64,000 nt of DNA from assembly GCA_035235625.1 (NCBI GenBank), contig CP141143.1:1284501-1348500 (forward strand), read 5' to 3'. The first letter of the stretch is position 1. Every line of letters starts with the position of its first letter. A model generated the notes under the pieces. The model made no database searches, was not told the origin of the DNA, and saw nothing but the letters and a program-made list of their open reading frames with translations. Origin of the DNA: Saururus chinensis. Lineage: Eukaryota > Streptophyta > Magnoliopsida > Piperales > Saururaceae. Below are positions 51,077 through 63,611 of this stretch, piece by piece. A program made the translations under genes and the position numbers.

Positions 51077-53310
51077 GTAAGCAAGCTCAAGACACGCCTC
51101 TTCTTACTTGTTTCCACATTCCTGTGAAGGCAGTAGTGATCAACCTTACGATCGTCTCCTTTTCTCTTCCTTGTTTTCCTTACATTTGAATGCTACGCGT
51201 ATGGTCCGACTCGTTTTATGAACTGCTTTCTAGTCCGCTGGAGATCTCTCTAATCTGAATGCTCCTTGGTCCGGTTTAAACTACTGGATTCATGGCCGCG
51301 CTTGCAGTTGCAGTTAGATTCTGGCCAACAAAATTTTCTACGACATGATTCCTATATGCTTAGAGGATGTTTTTTTAATGAAATTAACGCTATCTCGACC
51401 CAAAATGTGTAGTTTATGCTCGTAAGTAGGACAGCTCAAAACAAATCACAAGAGTGACTTGTTAAGTAAATTCAAATGTTCATTTCTGTAACTTTCAAAC
51501 AATTCAGGTGCCTGGTTCCATTTTAGTCCAGAGTCTCAATTTAGTCTCATGAGTAATATTTCCATGCGTGTTCTTTTTCTCAATATATGAGTTGCCTCAG
51601 CTACACCACAATGGCTTTTGTGTGGCACCAATTCAGATGGGACTTAACATTGATTTACTTATCAGTGTTCCGCCTAAAGCAAGTCACTGTCGTTGTCATC
51701 ATCATCAACGACATGCCAATCCCAACATTGCTTCTGTTGATTATAACACAATATTTGTCCTTCAGGCACCAATTTGGCTGGGACTTGGTGCTGATTTACA
51801 TGCTAGTGCTTAGTATGAAACAAGAGACTTTTTTCTCATCATCATCATCATCTTCCTCCTCATCAACTTCCTAATCCCAGCATTTCCTCTGATGATTACA
51901 ATTGAATGCTTTTGTGCAGTATTTGCTTACATAACCTGGCCAATTTCCAGGTCAACCCCAATATCATGGGACAAAATATATGATGATGATATTTTTTGCT
52001 TATTATTTGATGATTGATCATCTGAGTCTTCAATCACAAAGAATTTTAAGCTCAAAAGTGATGTTCTTCGATGCACCCCCATCAATGGCCCTCTGAGTAG
52101 TTGTCATTTATATTAAACTTCTACAAAGGACAAGAAGCAGTTGTCATTTATAGAAGATTTGAGCTGTGTCTCCTTTCTATTCTCACCCTACCAATGTGAC
52201 CATAGTATTCGTTGCTACTTGAAATTGTATTATGTTTGGAGGTCCTAGATTGAAATTCGTTGGAATTTAAGATTTACCTTATCAAACTGCTTCCTCGAAG
52301 TTGACTTAAACTCTCTCTTAAAATTGGATCATTTAATGCATATATTTTGGTAGAGAAAAATTTATATCAGGGGGAATGTCAAATAACATCAGATAACATT
52401 CATTATTACCCAAAAATCAACATCTTAATTCACCTTTCAAATAGGGACAAAATTGGCCAAAAGACAAAAATGCCCTTCCTTTCAATTCAAATTATCAAAA
52501 CCTACCAAATTCTTTTTTTTAAAAAACCCTAACCCTCCACTGCTGCACCTGGGCTGGTGGCCATTCCTTGGCCGTGACCAGGGGGATAACTGTCATTGCT
52601 TCTTGGCCTTGGCCAGGTTGCAGCCTTTCAGGATGCTCCCTGGCAGTAGATTTTTTTTTACCCTTAAACTAAACCCGAATGGAAGTGCTAATTGCCTGGT
52701 TGTACAACCAGAGTAATTTACTCTGGTCGTACAGCGAACATACAGCACATTTCTCACTTTGAGATGAGCCGAGCCGAGTGTTTTCCTTTCATCACGGTGG
52801 TTTAAAATTTTAAAGGCAAGAACATGGCTTTCAAAGACTGTACGACCATAGTGATTTGGTCATACAACCATAAAATCAGAACTTAGTATTTGCATTACTT
52901 TCAAATAATTGGTGGCAAATTGGATAAAAGGTGAGGTTTTTTGTCCTTTTTAAGGAATTTTTCACCCTTAAACTAACCCTGAATAGAGGGGTGAACCCTA
53001 AGGGTATTTGCTTTATTTTCAAATAATTGGTGGCAGATTGGATAAAAAGTGAGATTTTTTGTCCTTTTTTAAAACTTGAAAATTGTTAATGGAGTTAAGT
53101 GAAAGGAAAAAAAAGAGTGGGGTTATGTGTAAATAAATGCTGGTCAATGGAGATTTCTAAAATTATATATTTATATTATATTTTATGTTAAAAGTAAATA
53201 GTTGAATCAATTTCCATGCAGCTAAATGACCCTGAACTCGATTGAAGAATCTCTTATAGAATTTATTCAGCTCATGGTTGGATGTAACGGAATATTTTCA
53301 TTTGTGCTAG
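51077..53310 (+). other. probable 5'UTR intron of GWD1 (2.2 kb)
   Basis: Bounded by GTAAGC and TTTGTGCTAG. It contains a 35-base hairpin-forming inverted repeat at 52700-52734 and a ~80-bp direct duplication (about 52885-52960 and 53004-53080, sharing TTTCAAATAATTGGTGGCA and GATTGGATAAAA). (CATCAT)-type runs occur near 51840. No coding domain seen. Confidence 0.45.
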
Positions 53311-53348
53311 ATTGTACCTGTGGAGAGGTGTACCCCTGAATAATAATC

Positions 53349-56300
53349 ATGAGTAATGCTTTTGGACATGGCTTTCTCCACCAGACCCTTGCACATGTTG
53401 CAGAACATTCAAACAGAAGCCATCAAGGATCCTCCTTGAGTTCATTGCACCAGCTTCCTGCAGCATCTGTTCCCAGCCAGTCAGGAAGAAATCTACTTTG
53501 GAGCCCTCTTGTATCCTCCAAGTTTCATGAGAATACGTTGAAAGTAAATCAGGATAAATTATTGCATGGAGCTCGCAGAAGGGGCTCAGTTGCCCCTAAG
53601 GCTGTATTGGCTACTAATCCTGCATCTGAGGTTAGTTTTTTCTTGCATGTAAGAGATTGCAATGAGAGTTGTACATTTCTGTATACTCTCGAACCCTATT
53701 CTGGCATGTGACTTACACTTGGAGCCTGGAACTTGTAGCATTTTTTTCACTTTATCTAGAAGTTTAGATGATCTTGGCATTGCTATTTTATCATTTTATG
53801 GGGCCATTAAAAGCTTTATAAGCAAAACTTGGGCTGTAGATATACCGGGGGTCACATCTCAGGTGCTAATCAGGTCTCTAAGAGGATTCTATTAAGACCT
53901 CCCTGTGGTTCTTCTTCTCCATTTGCACTATCCTTTGTGTGTTATTTATAATTTTGTAGGTTAGACATTTATTAGAAAAGCCATACAAACTTTCTTTCTG
54001 TTCCTTTTTGAGATTATTTCTAAAACTTTCATCTTTTAACTTGTGAAGTCCAAATATTTCAAGGTTCTTAAGGAATTTTTTCCAAGCTTCTCGACTGAAC
54101 ATTGATGATTTGCTCAGCTTTGGTCAGTCGTAAATGCAGTTATAATATGATTATTTTTGGGCCTGGTCTTTGTTTACTTTTTCCATGGTGTCCGGCCAAT
54201 GCCTTTTGTCGGAGAATCACTCCTGATTGCGTCTACTGTTTTAGACTCTAGTTGTTGCTGCAGATGCATATCAACAGATAACTAAGACAATATATGCTAT
54301 GAAAATAGTTGTCCCCAATGCCAAACATTTACCAAAATCAATTCCTACTGTTACATACTCATTTTTTTGACTTAATCTTTTGATCCTACCAGTTTATGCG
54401 AAAATTCATGCTTGACAAGAACTCTGAAGTTCAGGTATGCTTGTGATTATACATAATATTGGGTCAAGATTGAATATGTCTCAGGAATTATTTTGTTGAA
54501 AAATAAACACACTCTACTGTGCGTGAACAGGTTAATGTCAGTTCTCCACTTGGCTCTTCAACACATGTAGTAATTCAAGTTACAAATACAGACAGATCCC
54601 TAATTCTTCACTGGGGTTTAATTTGTGATAGAGAGAAGTAACAACCCTTACTCCTGGAAAGTTTTGAATTATTATATATTTTGATTATGTACTAATTTCT
54701 GTATAGTTTTGTTTTAGGCACTGGGAACTTCCTTCAGGCCGCCCTAATGGAACTAAGGTCTACAAGAACAAAGCTCTTAGAACTCCATTTTCAAAAGTGA
54801 GTTGGTCAAAAACATATAATCTTGAAAATAAATAATCTTTTAAGGCTATTGTATCTCGTATGTCTTTTTTGTTAAAAATTAACTTATGTATATCTTCTTT
54901 TCTAAGCAGTCTGGCTCAAATATGCTACTGAATGTAGAGATTGCCGATCCCCGAGTACAGGCCATTGAGTTTCTTATATTTGATGCAGCAAAAAATAAAT
55001 GGTTAGACTTTTTCTTGTTGACCTGCATTTGTTTTTCTGAATTTTGATTTGTGTACTTATAGCAATTGGGTATGTGAATGCATGGGTTATAAACAGCTTT
55101 TTTTTCATATTTAGGATCAAATACAATGGCCAAAATTTTCATGTTCCGTTGCCAAAAAGGGAAAAAGCAATACCTCGTGTTTCAGTTCCGCCAAATGCTT
55201 CTGTTCCTGAAGAACTTGTGCAAATTCAAGCATATTTGAGGTGGGAAAGAAAGGGAAAACCAGCATATACACCAGATCAAGAGAAGGCGAGTGCATGATG
55301 TGTTTATATATCTTACTCATGTAAGCATTTGTAGATTTTATACATAGTGTTTCATGTGGTATATTTTTAAACAGAAGGAGTATGAAGCTGCTAGAATGGA
55401 GCTATTGGAGGAAATAGCAAAGGGAAATTCAATAGAGGAGCTTCGGGAAAGATTAAAGAACAAGGAAGAAAAGCCCAAGAACAAGGAAGAAAAGCCCAAG
55501 TACGAGGAAGAAAAGCCCAAGAGCAAGGAAGAAAAGCCCAAGTACGAGGAAGAAAAGCCCAAGAGCAAGGAAGAAAAGCCCATGGAACATGCTCCCGTAT
55601 CTGAGAGAAAAATACCTGATGAGCTTGTCCAAATACAAGCATATATTCGGTGGGAAAAAGCAGGCAAACCAAATTATTCACAAGACCAACAACTGGTAAT
55701 ACTTGTAGGGTATTATATGCACCCTTTTTGTATATTGTGTTAATTTTGTTGCTCTTTCTTGTCCTTGATCTGACATGTTCTGTTCCATGTCTTTTCATGA
55801 ATTTTTAATCTTTGATAAGAGGGAGTTTGAGGATGCGCGAAAAGAGTTACAACTTGAATTAGACAAAGGTACTTCAATTGATGAGATAAGAAAGAAGATT
55901 ACCAAAGGAGGAATCCAAACTAAAGTTTCTAAGCAACCAGCCACCAAAAAGTATTTCACTGTTGAAAGGATTCAGCGCAAAAAGCGAGACATTATGCAAC
56001 TTCTCAATAAAAATGTGGTTGACTCTGGAGTAATAAGTGTCCCACATGCACAAAAAGCACCTACGGTGGTCGAGCTTTGGTCAAAAGATAAGGAAGAGCA
56101 GGATGGTGTTCACTCTCTCAATAAAAAGCTTTTCAAAATTGGAGATAATGAACTTTTGGTTAGAAGCAACACTCTTCTGATGTTTCTGTGAGTAGGGGTA
56201 CTTTATGAATTTCTTACCATCATGCTATTCTCTTTTATCAAGGTACTTGTAACCAACCATGCTGGTAAAACAAAAGTTTATGCTGCTACGGATATGAGAG

Positions 56301-59300
56301 ATCCTCTCACCCTTCATTGGGCTTTGTCAAAAAAAGCTGGAGAATGGATGGTAAGATATCTAGAATTTATGAAGATAAACATCTTTTCCTTTTCTGCTAA
56401 CTCTTATTTAATTCACCAATAATCAAAGTTTAAAGAAGTTTATGCATTTCCAGACACCACCAGCTAGCACGTTGCCTCCAGGTTCACTTTTGTTGGACAA
56501 GGCTTGTGAGACACAATTTGTAAAGGGCTCTGAGGATGCTTCATTCAAGGTACCCTCAGAAGAGTTAAATTTTCATGTAAAGATTTTACTCTGTCAAAGC
56601 ATGGACCATGTATCCATTCTAACAATAATTTGTTGTTTCTGGCTATTGTAGTTGAGACGGCGTATTTCTTAGTTCTAATCTATTGATTTATATTCTAGGT
56701 GCAATCAGTGGAGATTGAAGCTGATGAAGGTGATTTTGTTGGGATGCCTTTTGTCCTCATTTCAAATGGAAGGTGGATAAAAAATAATGAATCTGACTTT
56801 TTCGTTGAGTTTAGCAGTCCAGCTGAGAAAATTAAAAAGGTATGAGCAAAGAATTCTATTTGATTTTTCTTGGAACATGGATGTTTGTCTGATATTGTTT
56901 ATAGTGGTGGAGTCTGGGGAGCTGGAGACAGTGGGCTGAGTTTCCCCGCTTCTTCTCCCCACTGACTCTTATATTAGGTTTTTATGTATGGGAACATGCC
57001 TTGTGCTCTAGTACAAATTTTTTTTTCCAAAAAACATTATTCCCCAACTTAAACAATTTATATATCATAGGTATACATGATATTTCTTCTCTTGATGCCA
57101 TTATACTTCTTTGGTAGGACGCTGGTGGTGGCGAAGGCACAGCAAAGGCATTGCTAGATAAAATAGCAGAGTTGGAGAGTGAAGCTGAGAGGTCTTTTAT
57201 GCATAGGTCAGTACATTATGACCAGAAAACATGGTTGGAAAGTTTTGCAATGCCCAATCATTTGCTTTAGTCCATGAGTTGAACTCCTTATGAAGTTAGA
57301 TTGACTATCTCAACAAAATTCTGAAAGCATCCAAAAATTACTAATTCTATTTTCATTGGTCTTCAACAGATTGAATTGGATAATATTGCTTCCATGCATT
57401 TTGCATTTGCTAATTAGTTATTGCTATTTTCTCAGATTCAATATTGCAGCAGATTTGACAGAATCGGCCAAAGATTCTGGCGCTTTGGGTCTTGCAGGAA
57501 TACTTGTGTGGATGAGGTTTATGGCTACGAGGCAATTGACTTGGAATAAGAATTACAATGTGAAGCCGCGGTATACTGTTTTCACCATTCAGTTTCTCCT
57601 ATTTGATGTAATATAGTTGGAAATCTAATGCATGTTTTCTACTGGACAAATGTACAGTGCATAACACAAATGCAATAATCATTCTTTATTTTGTTTCCAT
57701 GTTCGTGTGTAATTTCATCAAATCTTTTTCCATATCATGTTCATAAAATTTGCCTTTATTATTGGTGATGATATCTGTTTTATAGCTTTACACAATGGCA
57801 TATACTTCCAATTAATAAACAAAATTTTGATAGCAGTCCAAAGCGTGATCTTTCCATCCTTAAAATATGTCTTACCATTTTATCTAGTTAAGATGTTTTT
57901 CTTGTTCAAGCTTCATAATCTACATTGTACATAAAACTTATGTTTCTTTCCCTTGCAGTGAAATCAGCAAAGCTCAGGATAGATTGACAGATTTGCTCCA
58001 GAATATATATATGAACTCTCCTCAGTGCAGAGAAATCTTGCGAATGATTATGTCCACTGTTGGCCGCGGAGGTGAAGGTGATGTTGGCCAACGCATTCGA
58101 GATGAAATCTTAGTAATACAGGTATATGCTATTTTATTCAGATCAAATCGAGGAGGCATTTCTAGCCTAGCTTGTATCAGATTATGGATTATTAATGGTT
58201 ATTTTTGTGTTTTCTGCTGATCAACACCTAACATTGTTGTCACTTCAATTCCAATTACCTCTTCCAGGACTACTGAAAAAGATCATTTTTTTTTCTTGTC
58301 ATGTAACAGATGCTAACTACTCCTTTTTTTATCTTTATTCAGAGAAATAATGATTGCAAGGGTGGAATCATGGAAGAATGGCATCAGAAGCTGCATAATA
58401 ACACCAGTCCTGATGATGTTGTAATATGTCAGGTGCTTGCTGTTGGATAATCTGTTATCTGTCTGTCTGCATATGTTTTTGCCGTTCTATGCTTGATATG
58501 CATTGTTAGGCCATTCCTGAACAGCTCAATGTTTTGAGGCAACTTCGTTTTTGACATGGTATTGAAGCCAGGAGGTCCCAAGTTCAATCCCTGCCCCCTA
58601 CCCCTCCATAATTGGGTATATGTGCAAGCATATGCATATGTAACATTGTTGCCTACCTGTGCTCGGGGGGTGTTAGATAATCTTTTTGTCTTCATCTGTC
58701 TATTTGGGCCAGATGCACTTGATATACATTGTTTGGCCATTCCTTAATAGCTCGCATTTTTTAGGCAACTTGGTTTCTAACATCGTGGGCCTTTGCTTAA
58801 CAACTTGAGCTGTTGAGGCAACTTGGTTTCTAACATTTTCCATGACAATGTGGTTGAATTATGTAGTATATTCTAATATTTGCAATTGAGTAACAATTTG
58901 TATTCTCTTTAGGCTCTTATTGACTACGTCAAGAGTGATTTCGACATTAATGTCTACTGGAACACCTTGAAATCCAATGGGATAACCAAAGAACGATTAT
59001 TGAGCTATGACCGTGCAATCCATTCAGAACCAAGTTTCCGGACTCATCAGAAGGAGGGCCTTTTACGTGACCTTGGAAATTATATGAGAACTTTAAAGGT
59101 AGTTTTTAAAAGTTGTTGCACCTACTACTTATCTGTATACATTCCTGTGTAAAACAAATGTTTAATAATCGCACAGGCAGTTCACTCAGGCGCAGATCTG
59201 GAGTCTGCTATTTCCACTTGCCTAGGCTACAAGTCGAAGGTAATTATCATATATTTTTAGTCAATGGAAGAACCTCTAGTTCTTGTTAGGTGATGTAGCT

Positions 59301-62300
59301 CTTCACTTTCCTTCAGGGTGAAGGATTCATGGTCGGGGTGCAAATCAATCCAATTTCAGGCTTGCCATCTGGATTTCCTGTAATCTTTTTTCATTATTTG
59401 TTTAGAATATTATTATAACTAGAATGTTATTTAGTTTTAGAATTGATCTTAACATAGACTATTAATTACCTGTGCAGGAGCTTCTACAATTTATTTTGGC
59501 ACATGTTGAGGACAAGAATGTGGAACCTCTGCTTGAGGTTTGTTTGTAACACGTCTTTATTACCATGTATATGCATGCTGTAAATTGTGATTTTTGTTAT
59601 GAAATATTTATGAAGAATTAAAAGATAATACAGGGCTTGCTAGAGGCTCGTGTGGAACTGCGACCTTTGCTCCATAAGTCTCATGATCGTCTAAAGGATC
59701 TTATTTTTTTGGACATTGCCCTCGATTCAACTGTTAGGACAGCCATTGAAAGGGGCTATGAGGAGCTGAGTAAATCTGGTCCTGAGGTCATTATTTTGTT
59801 CTCCACTCTATCTCAAGAGTTTTCTGATTCTAATGTTTTGGGTAAAAGATAATCTATTTAAACATAAATATATAGTACCTATCGTTCTTAATGCTGAAAT
59901 GTGTGTTCTCTTACAGAAAATCATGTATTACATCACTTTAGTTCTTGAAAATCTTGCACTTTCATCTGATGAAAATGAAGATCTCATCTATTGCTTGAAG
60001 GTACTTATTTCATCCAACTTTAGCTCTCATTTTGAAATTATAAGTTACCTTGTATGTTTTCGGTCCTGCAAAGGAGGATTGCATGTGAAGCCCCTAGTTA
60101 TAAGGACTTCTTGTTTGGTTTCTTCTGGTGCAATCCGGTGTGATCACATTCCTCAAAAAAAAAAAAAACTTTAAGGAAGTCATCAGATATGGACTTACAA
60201 GGAATCTGTGAGGCTTGTGTTTAGCTTCTTTATTTCATCAAGTGGACTTTCTTCTGACTACGTTTATAAAGCATTGTCAAAATGTCATCAGTTAACTTTT
60301 CAAGGCATTTATATGCTGATATGCTCAATTTTTTATAGCAAAAAAAAAGAGAGATCAATGTTCTTTTTTTCCTGTGAAGGGATGGAATCTTGCCTTAGAC
60401 ATGACCAGAAGTAAAAATGATCAGTGGGCGTTATATGCCAAATCTGTGCTTGACCGGACTCGTCTTGCTCTTGCTAACAAGGCAGAACACTACATGAACC
60501 TCCTGCAGCCCTCAGCTAAATATCTTGGATCACTTCTAGGTGTTGAAGAGCGGGCGGTAAATATTTTTCATATGGCATAAGCAGAAAACTTCCTTATTAT
60601 AGTTTTAGACTGGCTGCTAATTATGTTTTACGCATGATCACTTCTGCAGATAAATATTTTCACTGAAGAAATTATTCGTGGTGGACCAGCTGCTTCTTTA
60701 TCTTCTCTTGTTAACCGACTTGATCCAATACTTCGACAAACAGCTCATCTGGGCAGGTTTGTTATTACTTAACTTAAAACAGTTAGCAGTAAATGTTAAT
60801 GCATGCCAAAAATCTTTAGGGTCTACATTAATTGGATGGATAACCTTTACAACAATAAAATCAAATAATTCACAAGCTGATACTGATAAGTCAAGGAGAA
60901 AACTGAGATTTAACTTTTGATATCAAAACTGAAAATATGACTCACTTTTATGAGTTTTTTGTGCACTGTACATACTAAGGCAGTTTTGTTTTGTGGAGCA
61001 GTTGGCAAGTCATAAGCCCTATTGAAGTCTCTGGATATGTGCTTATAGTAGAAAAATTGCTTTCTGTTCAAAATGAATCCTATAAACGCCCAACAATTTT
61101 AGTGGCAAAAAGTGTCAAAGGTGAAGAGGAAATTCCAGCTGGTGCTGTTGCTGTATTGACACCAGACATGCCAGATGTTCTATCTCATGTTTCAGTTCGA
61201 GCAAGAAATAGTAAGGTAAGATTTGAAGGACTTCATGTCTTCTGTTGATGAAAGGTGATTATGTGTTTGCTAATCATTGTGGTTGTGTTGTTGATCTCTA
61301 TATTCTGTATACAACAGGTTTGTTTCGCCACATGCTTTGATCCGAACATTTTGTCTGACCTGCAAGCAAAGGAAGGAAAATTATTGCAGCTAAAACTCAC
61401 ATCCACAGATGTGACATATTGGTACCATTTATCGGACATTCTGGTGGTTTTAATTAATTCATGGATTCTGAAGACTTTTTGAGAACTTTCATTTTATCTT
61501 TTCTTACACTGCAGTGAGATCAAGGAGAATGAAGGCCTATCAGATGCTAGTTCAAAATCTCAGAAAGATGAAGGAACCTCACGTACTTTAACGTTGGCGA
61601 GAAAGCAATTTGCTGGTAGATATGCTATATCAGCGGAGGAATTTACAAGTACAATGGTTAGTGTTGTATACTATTTTTTTGCTAGGTAGCATCATTTATT
61701 ATAAGTAATGCATTACAATTCTTAATTCCCTAAGGAATACAACAGTACCTGTAACTGCAAAAATATTAAATTGTAATTGCTTTTCACTTGTGGGTTTTGT
61801 TGCTTAAGTTGATTGAAAGATAAGTATCCTATCTGTCTTACTACTTCCCACAACAGACTGAATTGTCCTTACTAAAAGGATTCCCACTTACATAGGTTGG
61901 AGCAAAATCACGAAACATTTCCCATCTTAAAGGAAAGGTGCCTTCTTGGATTGGGATTCCAACATCTGTGGCCCTACCATTTGGCGTTTTTGAGAAGGTT
62001 TTGTCAGATGATTTGAACAAGGTAATTACAAGGACCATGCTGTTGAGCAGATGTTATGCTACTCTCAGATAGGGAAGCAGCTGATTAACAGTGCATTTGT
62101 AAGCCATTTGCTTGTTTCCTACTGCATGATATAAGCGGCCTACGTAAACACCTAACATGGGTTCTGTGCTTAAGAAGTATCGAGTTTCAACTTGTTGTGT
62201 TAGCGTAAATATAATCTTAATCTGGATTGCAGGAAGTCTCTGGTCAATTAGATAACCTTAAGAAAATGTTAGGGGAAGGAGATCGTGGCATACTCGCAGA

Positions 62301-63611
62301 GATTCGTGGAACAGTGTTAAAGCTTGCACCACCAGTTCAATTGGTAAATGATATTACTGCTTTAGCACAATACTTTTATTAACATGTGGAATATTGCTAA
62401 ACAAGAGCATTCTTTTCCACCATAGTTTTGACTTGATGAAGAATGTGCTACTATGGGCTTGGATTATCATCTTCGAGGCTTAACATGGTGTCTTTGTCTT
62501 AGCTATAGGACAAACAATGTTTTATTTATTCATCCATTACAAGGTAGTGCTGTTTCAGGTTCAAGAGTTGAAGGGAAAAATGATAAGTTCAGGCATGCCT
62601 TGGCCTGGTGATGAGGGCGAAGAACGGTGGCAACAGGCATGGATGGCCATAAAAAAGGTTAGGCACCAGAAATTACCACATTCTGGATTTCGTAACTATG
62701 CACCTTAACAAGAACCACAGTGCAAATTATATAAATTATTACAAAAAACTGATTGGTCATCAGCATCCAGCTATTGTAGTATCTTGCACCATTGTCTTCA
62801 AATAAGTTGTACCATTTCATTTCATCAATGGGTCTGTTTCAGGTGTGGGCATCTAAGTGGAATGAAAGAGCATTTGCAAGCACTCGTAAAATAAAACTGG
62901 ACCACGATGACTTGTGCATGGCTGTTCTTGTGCAAGAAATTATAAATGCTGACTATGCATTTGTAATTCATACCACGAACCCATCATCCGGAGATTCATC
63001 TGAAATATATGCTGAGGTATTGCTTCTTGAAGTTGACAACTTCAATATTCTTTTGACTTATATCTGTAACGTTTGATCATACTATTTTTTTTGTTCTATT
63101 TTTTAAATATATTATAGGTGGTTAAAGGACTTGGAGAAACCCTTGTAGGAGCCTATCCGGGTCGTGCTTTGAGCTTTATATGCAAGAAGGAGGACCTTAC
63201 CGCTCCCAAGGCAAGTTCATTAGAGCCTTTATAGCATGATTTGAAAGTAGACGTGCAAAAGCATTATTTAGAAGCTATGGATTGCACTTTTTTTTACAGC
63301 TGTTACTCCCAAACAAATCTACACCGCAACATGATGTATTGCGATCTTAGGACACGCAGGAATACAATGTTCCTGATATGAACGTTTCTTAGTTGTTTGA
63401 GCCTAAGGAAATCAGAATATAATCCATAATAGAAAGAATAATAAAAGGTCTCATTACTAATTATTTACTTCTTGTATTTACACCCTTTTTTTCAGGTGCT
63501 AGGTTACCCCAGTAAACCAATTGGTCTGTTCATAAGGCCGTCACTCATCTTTAGATCAGATTCTAATGGAGAAGATTTAGAAGGTTATGCTGGAGCAGGA
63601 CTTTATGACAG
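53349..63611 (+). CDS. GWD1: alpha-glucan water dikinase 1 (GWD1/R1), plastidial; last C-terminal exon(s) beyond window
   Basis: Phosphorylates the C6 position of glucosyl residues in starch, using ATP, to start degradation. Coding exons: 53349-53630, 54393-54434, 54531-54637, 54718-54796, 54910-55001, 55115-55286, 55375-55695, 55820-56158, 56243-56350, 56454-56549, 56699-56839, 57118-57206, 57436-57570, 57959-58121, 58343-58432, 58913-59098, 59177-59239, 59317-59379, 59478-59537, 59634-59786, 59917-60000, 60380-60556, 60650-60756, 61002-61215, 61318-61421, 61515-61656, 61896-62021, 62233-62343, 62559-62657, 62843-63016, 63118-63210, 63496-63611; about 1,442 residues. Order: Ser/Arg-rich transit peptide (~1-85); first CBM45 (~95-205, LHWG, HWELP); charged linker with 7-residue repeats (286-327); second CBM45 (~490-590, LTLHWALSKKAGEWM); helical region; phosphohistidine domain with catalytic His about 1112 (DVLSHVSVRARN); PPDK-type ATP-binding domain (SDSNGEDLEGYAGAGLYD). 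Introns after 55286 and 63210 have GC donors. About 60 terminal residues are missing at the edge. No broken frame. Confidence 0.95.
55456..55581 (+). repeat. six-copy 21-bp in-frame minisatellite in GWD1
   Basis: Six consecutive 21-bp units encode KNKEEKP, KNKEEKP, KYEEEKP, KSKEEKP, KYEEEKP and KSKEEKP. Units three to six are a duplicated 42-bp pair. The repeat adds about 42 residues to the linker between the two starch-binding modules. Confidence 0.95.
58441..58835 (+). mobile_element. TRIM-like miniature LTR element in a GWD1 intron
   Basis: Two direct repeats of about 115 bp, 58441-58556 (TGTTGGATAATC...TTTTTGACA) and 58671-58782 (TGTTAGATAATC...TTTCTAACA), both start TG and end CA. Right after the first comes TGGTATTGAAGCC, close to the TGGTATCAGAGC primer-binding site complementary to initiator Met-tRNA. 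Just before the second is a purine run (GGGGGG). The internal part is only about 115 bp and codes for nothing. A third partial repeat end follows at about 58787-58835. Target duplications are not evident. Confidence 0.75.

Noticed and set aside
58559..58600. GGTATTGAAGCC...AGTTCAATCC stretch resembling part of a tRNA gene
   Set aside because: No tRNA fold around it; its position right after a terminal repeat fits a retroelement primer site.
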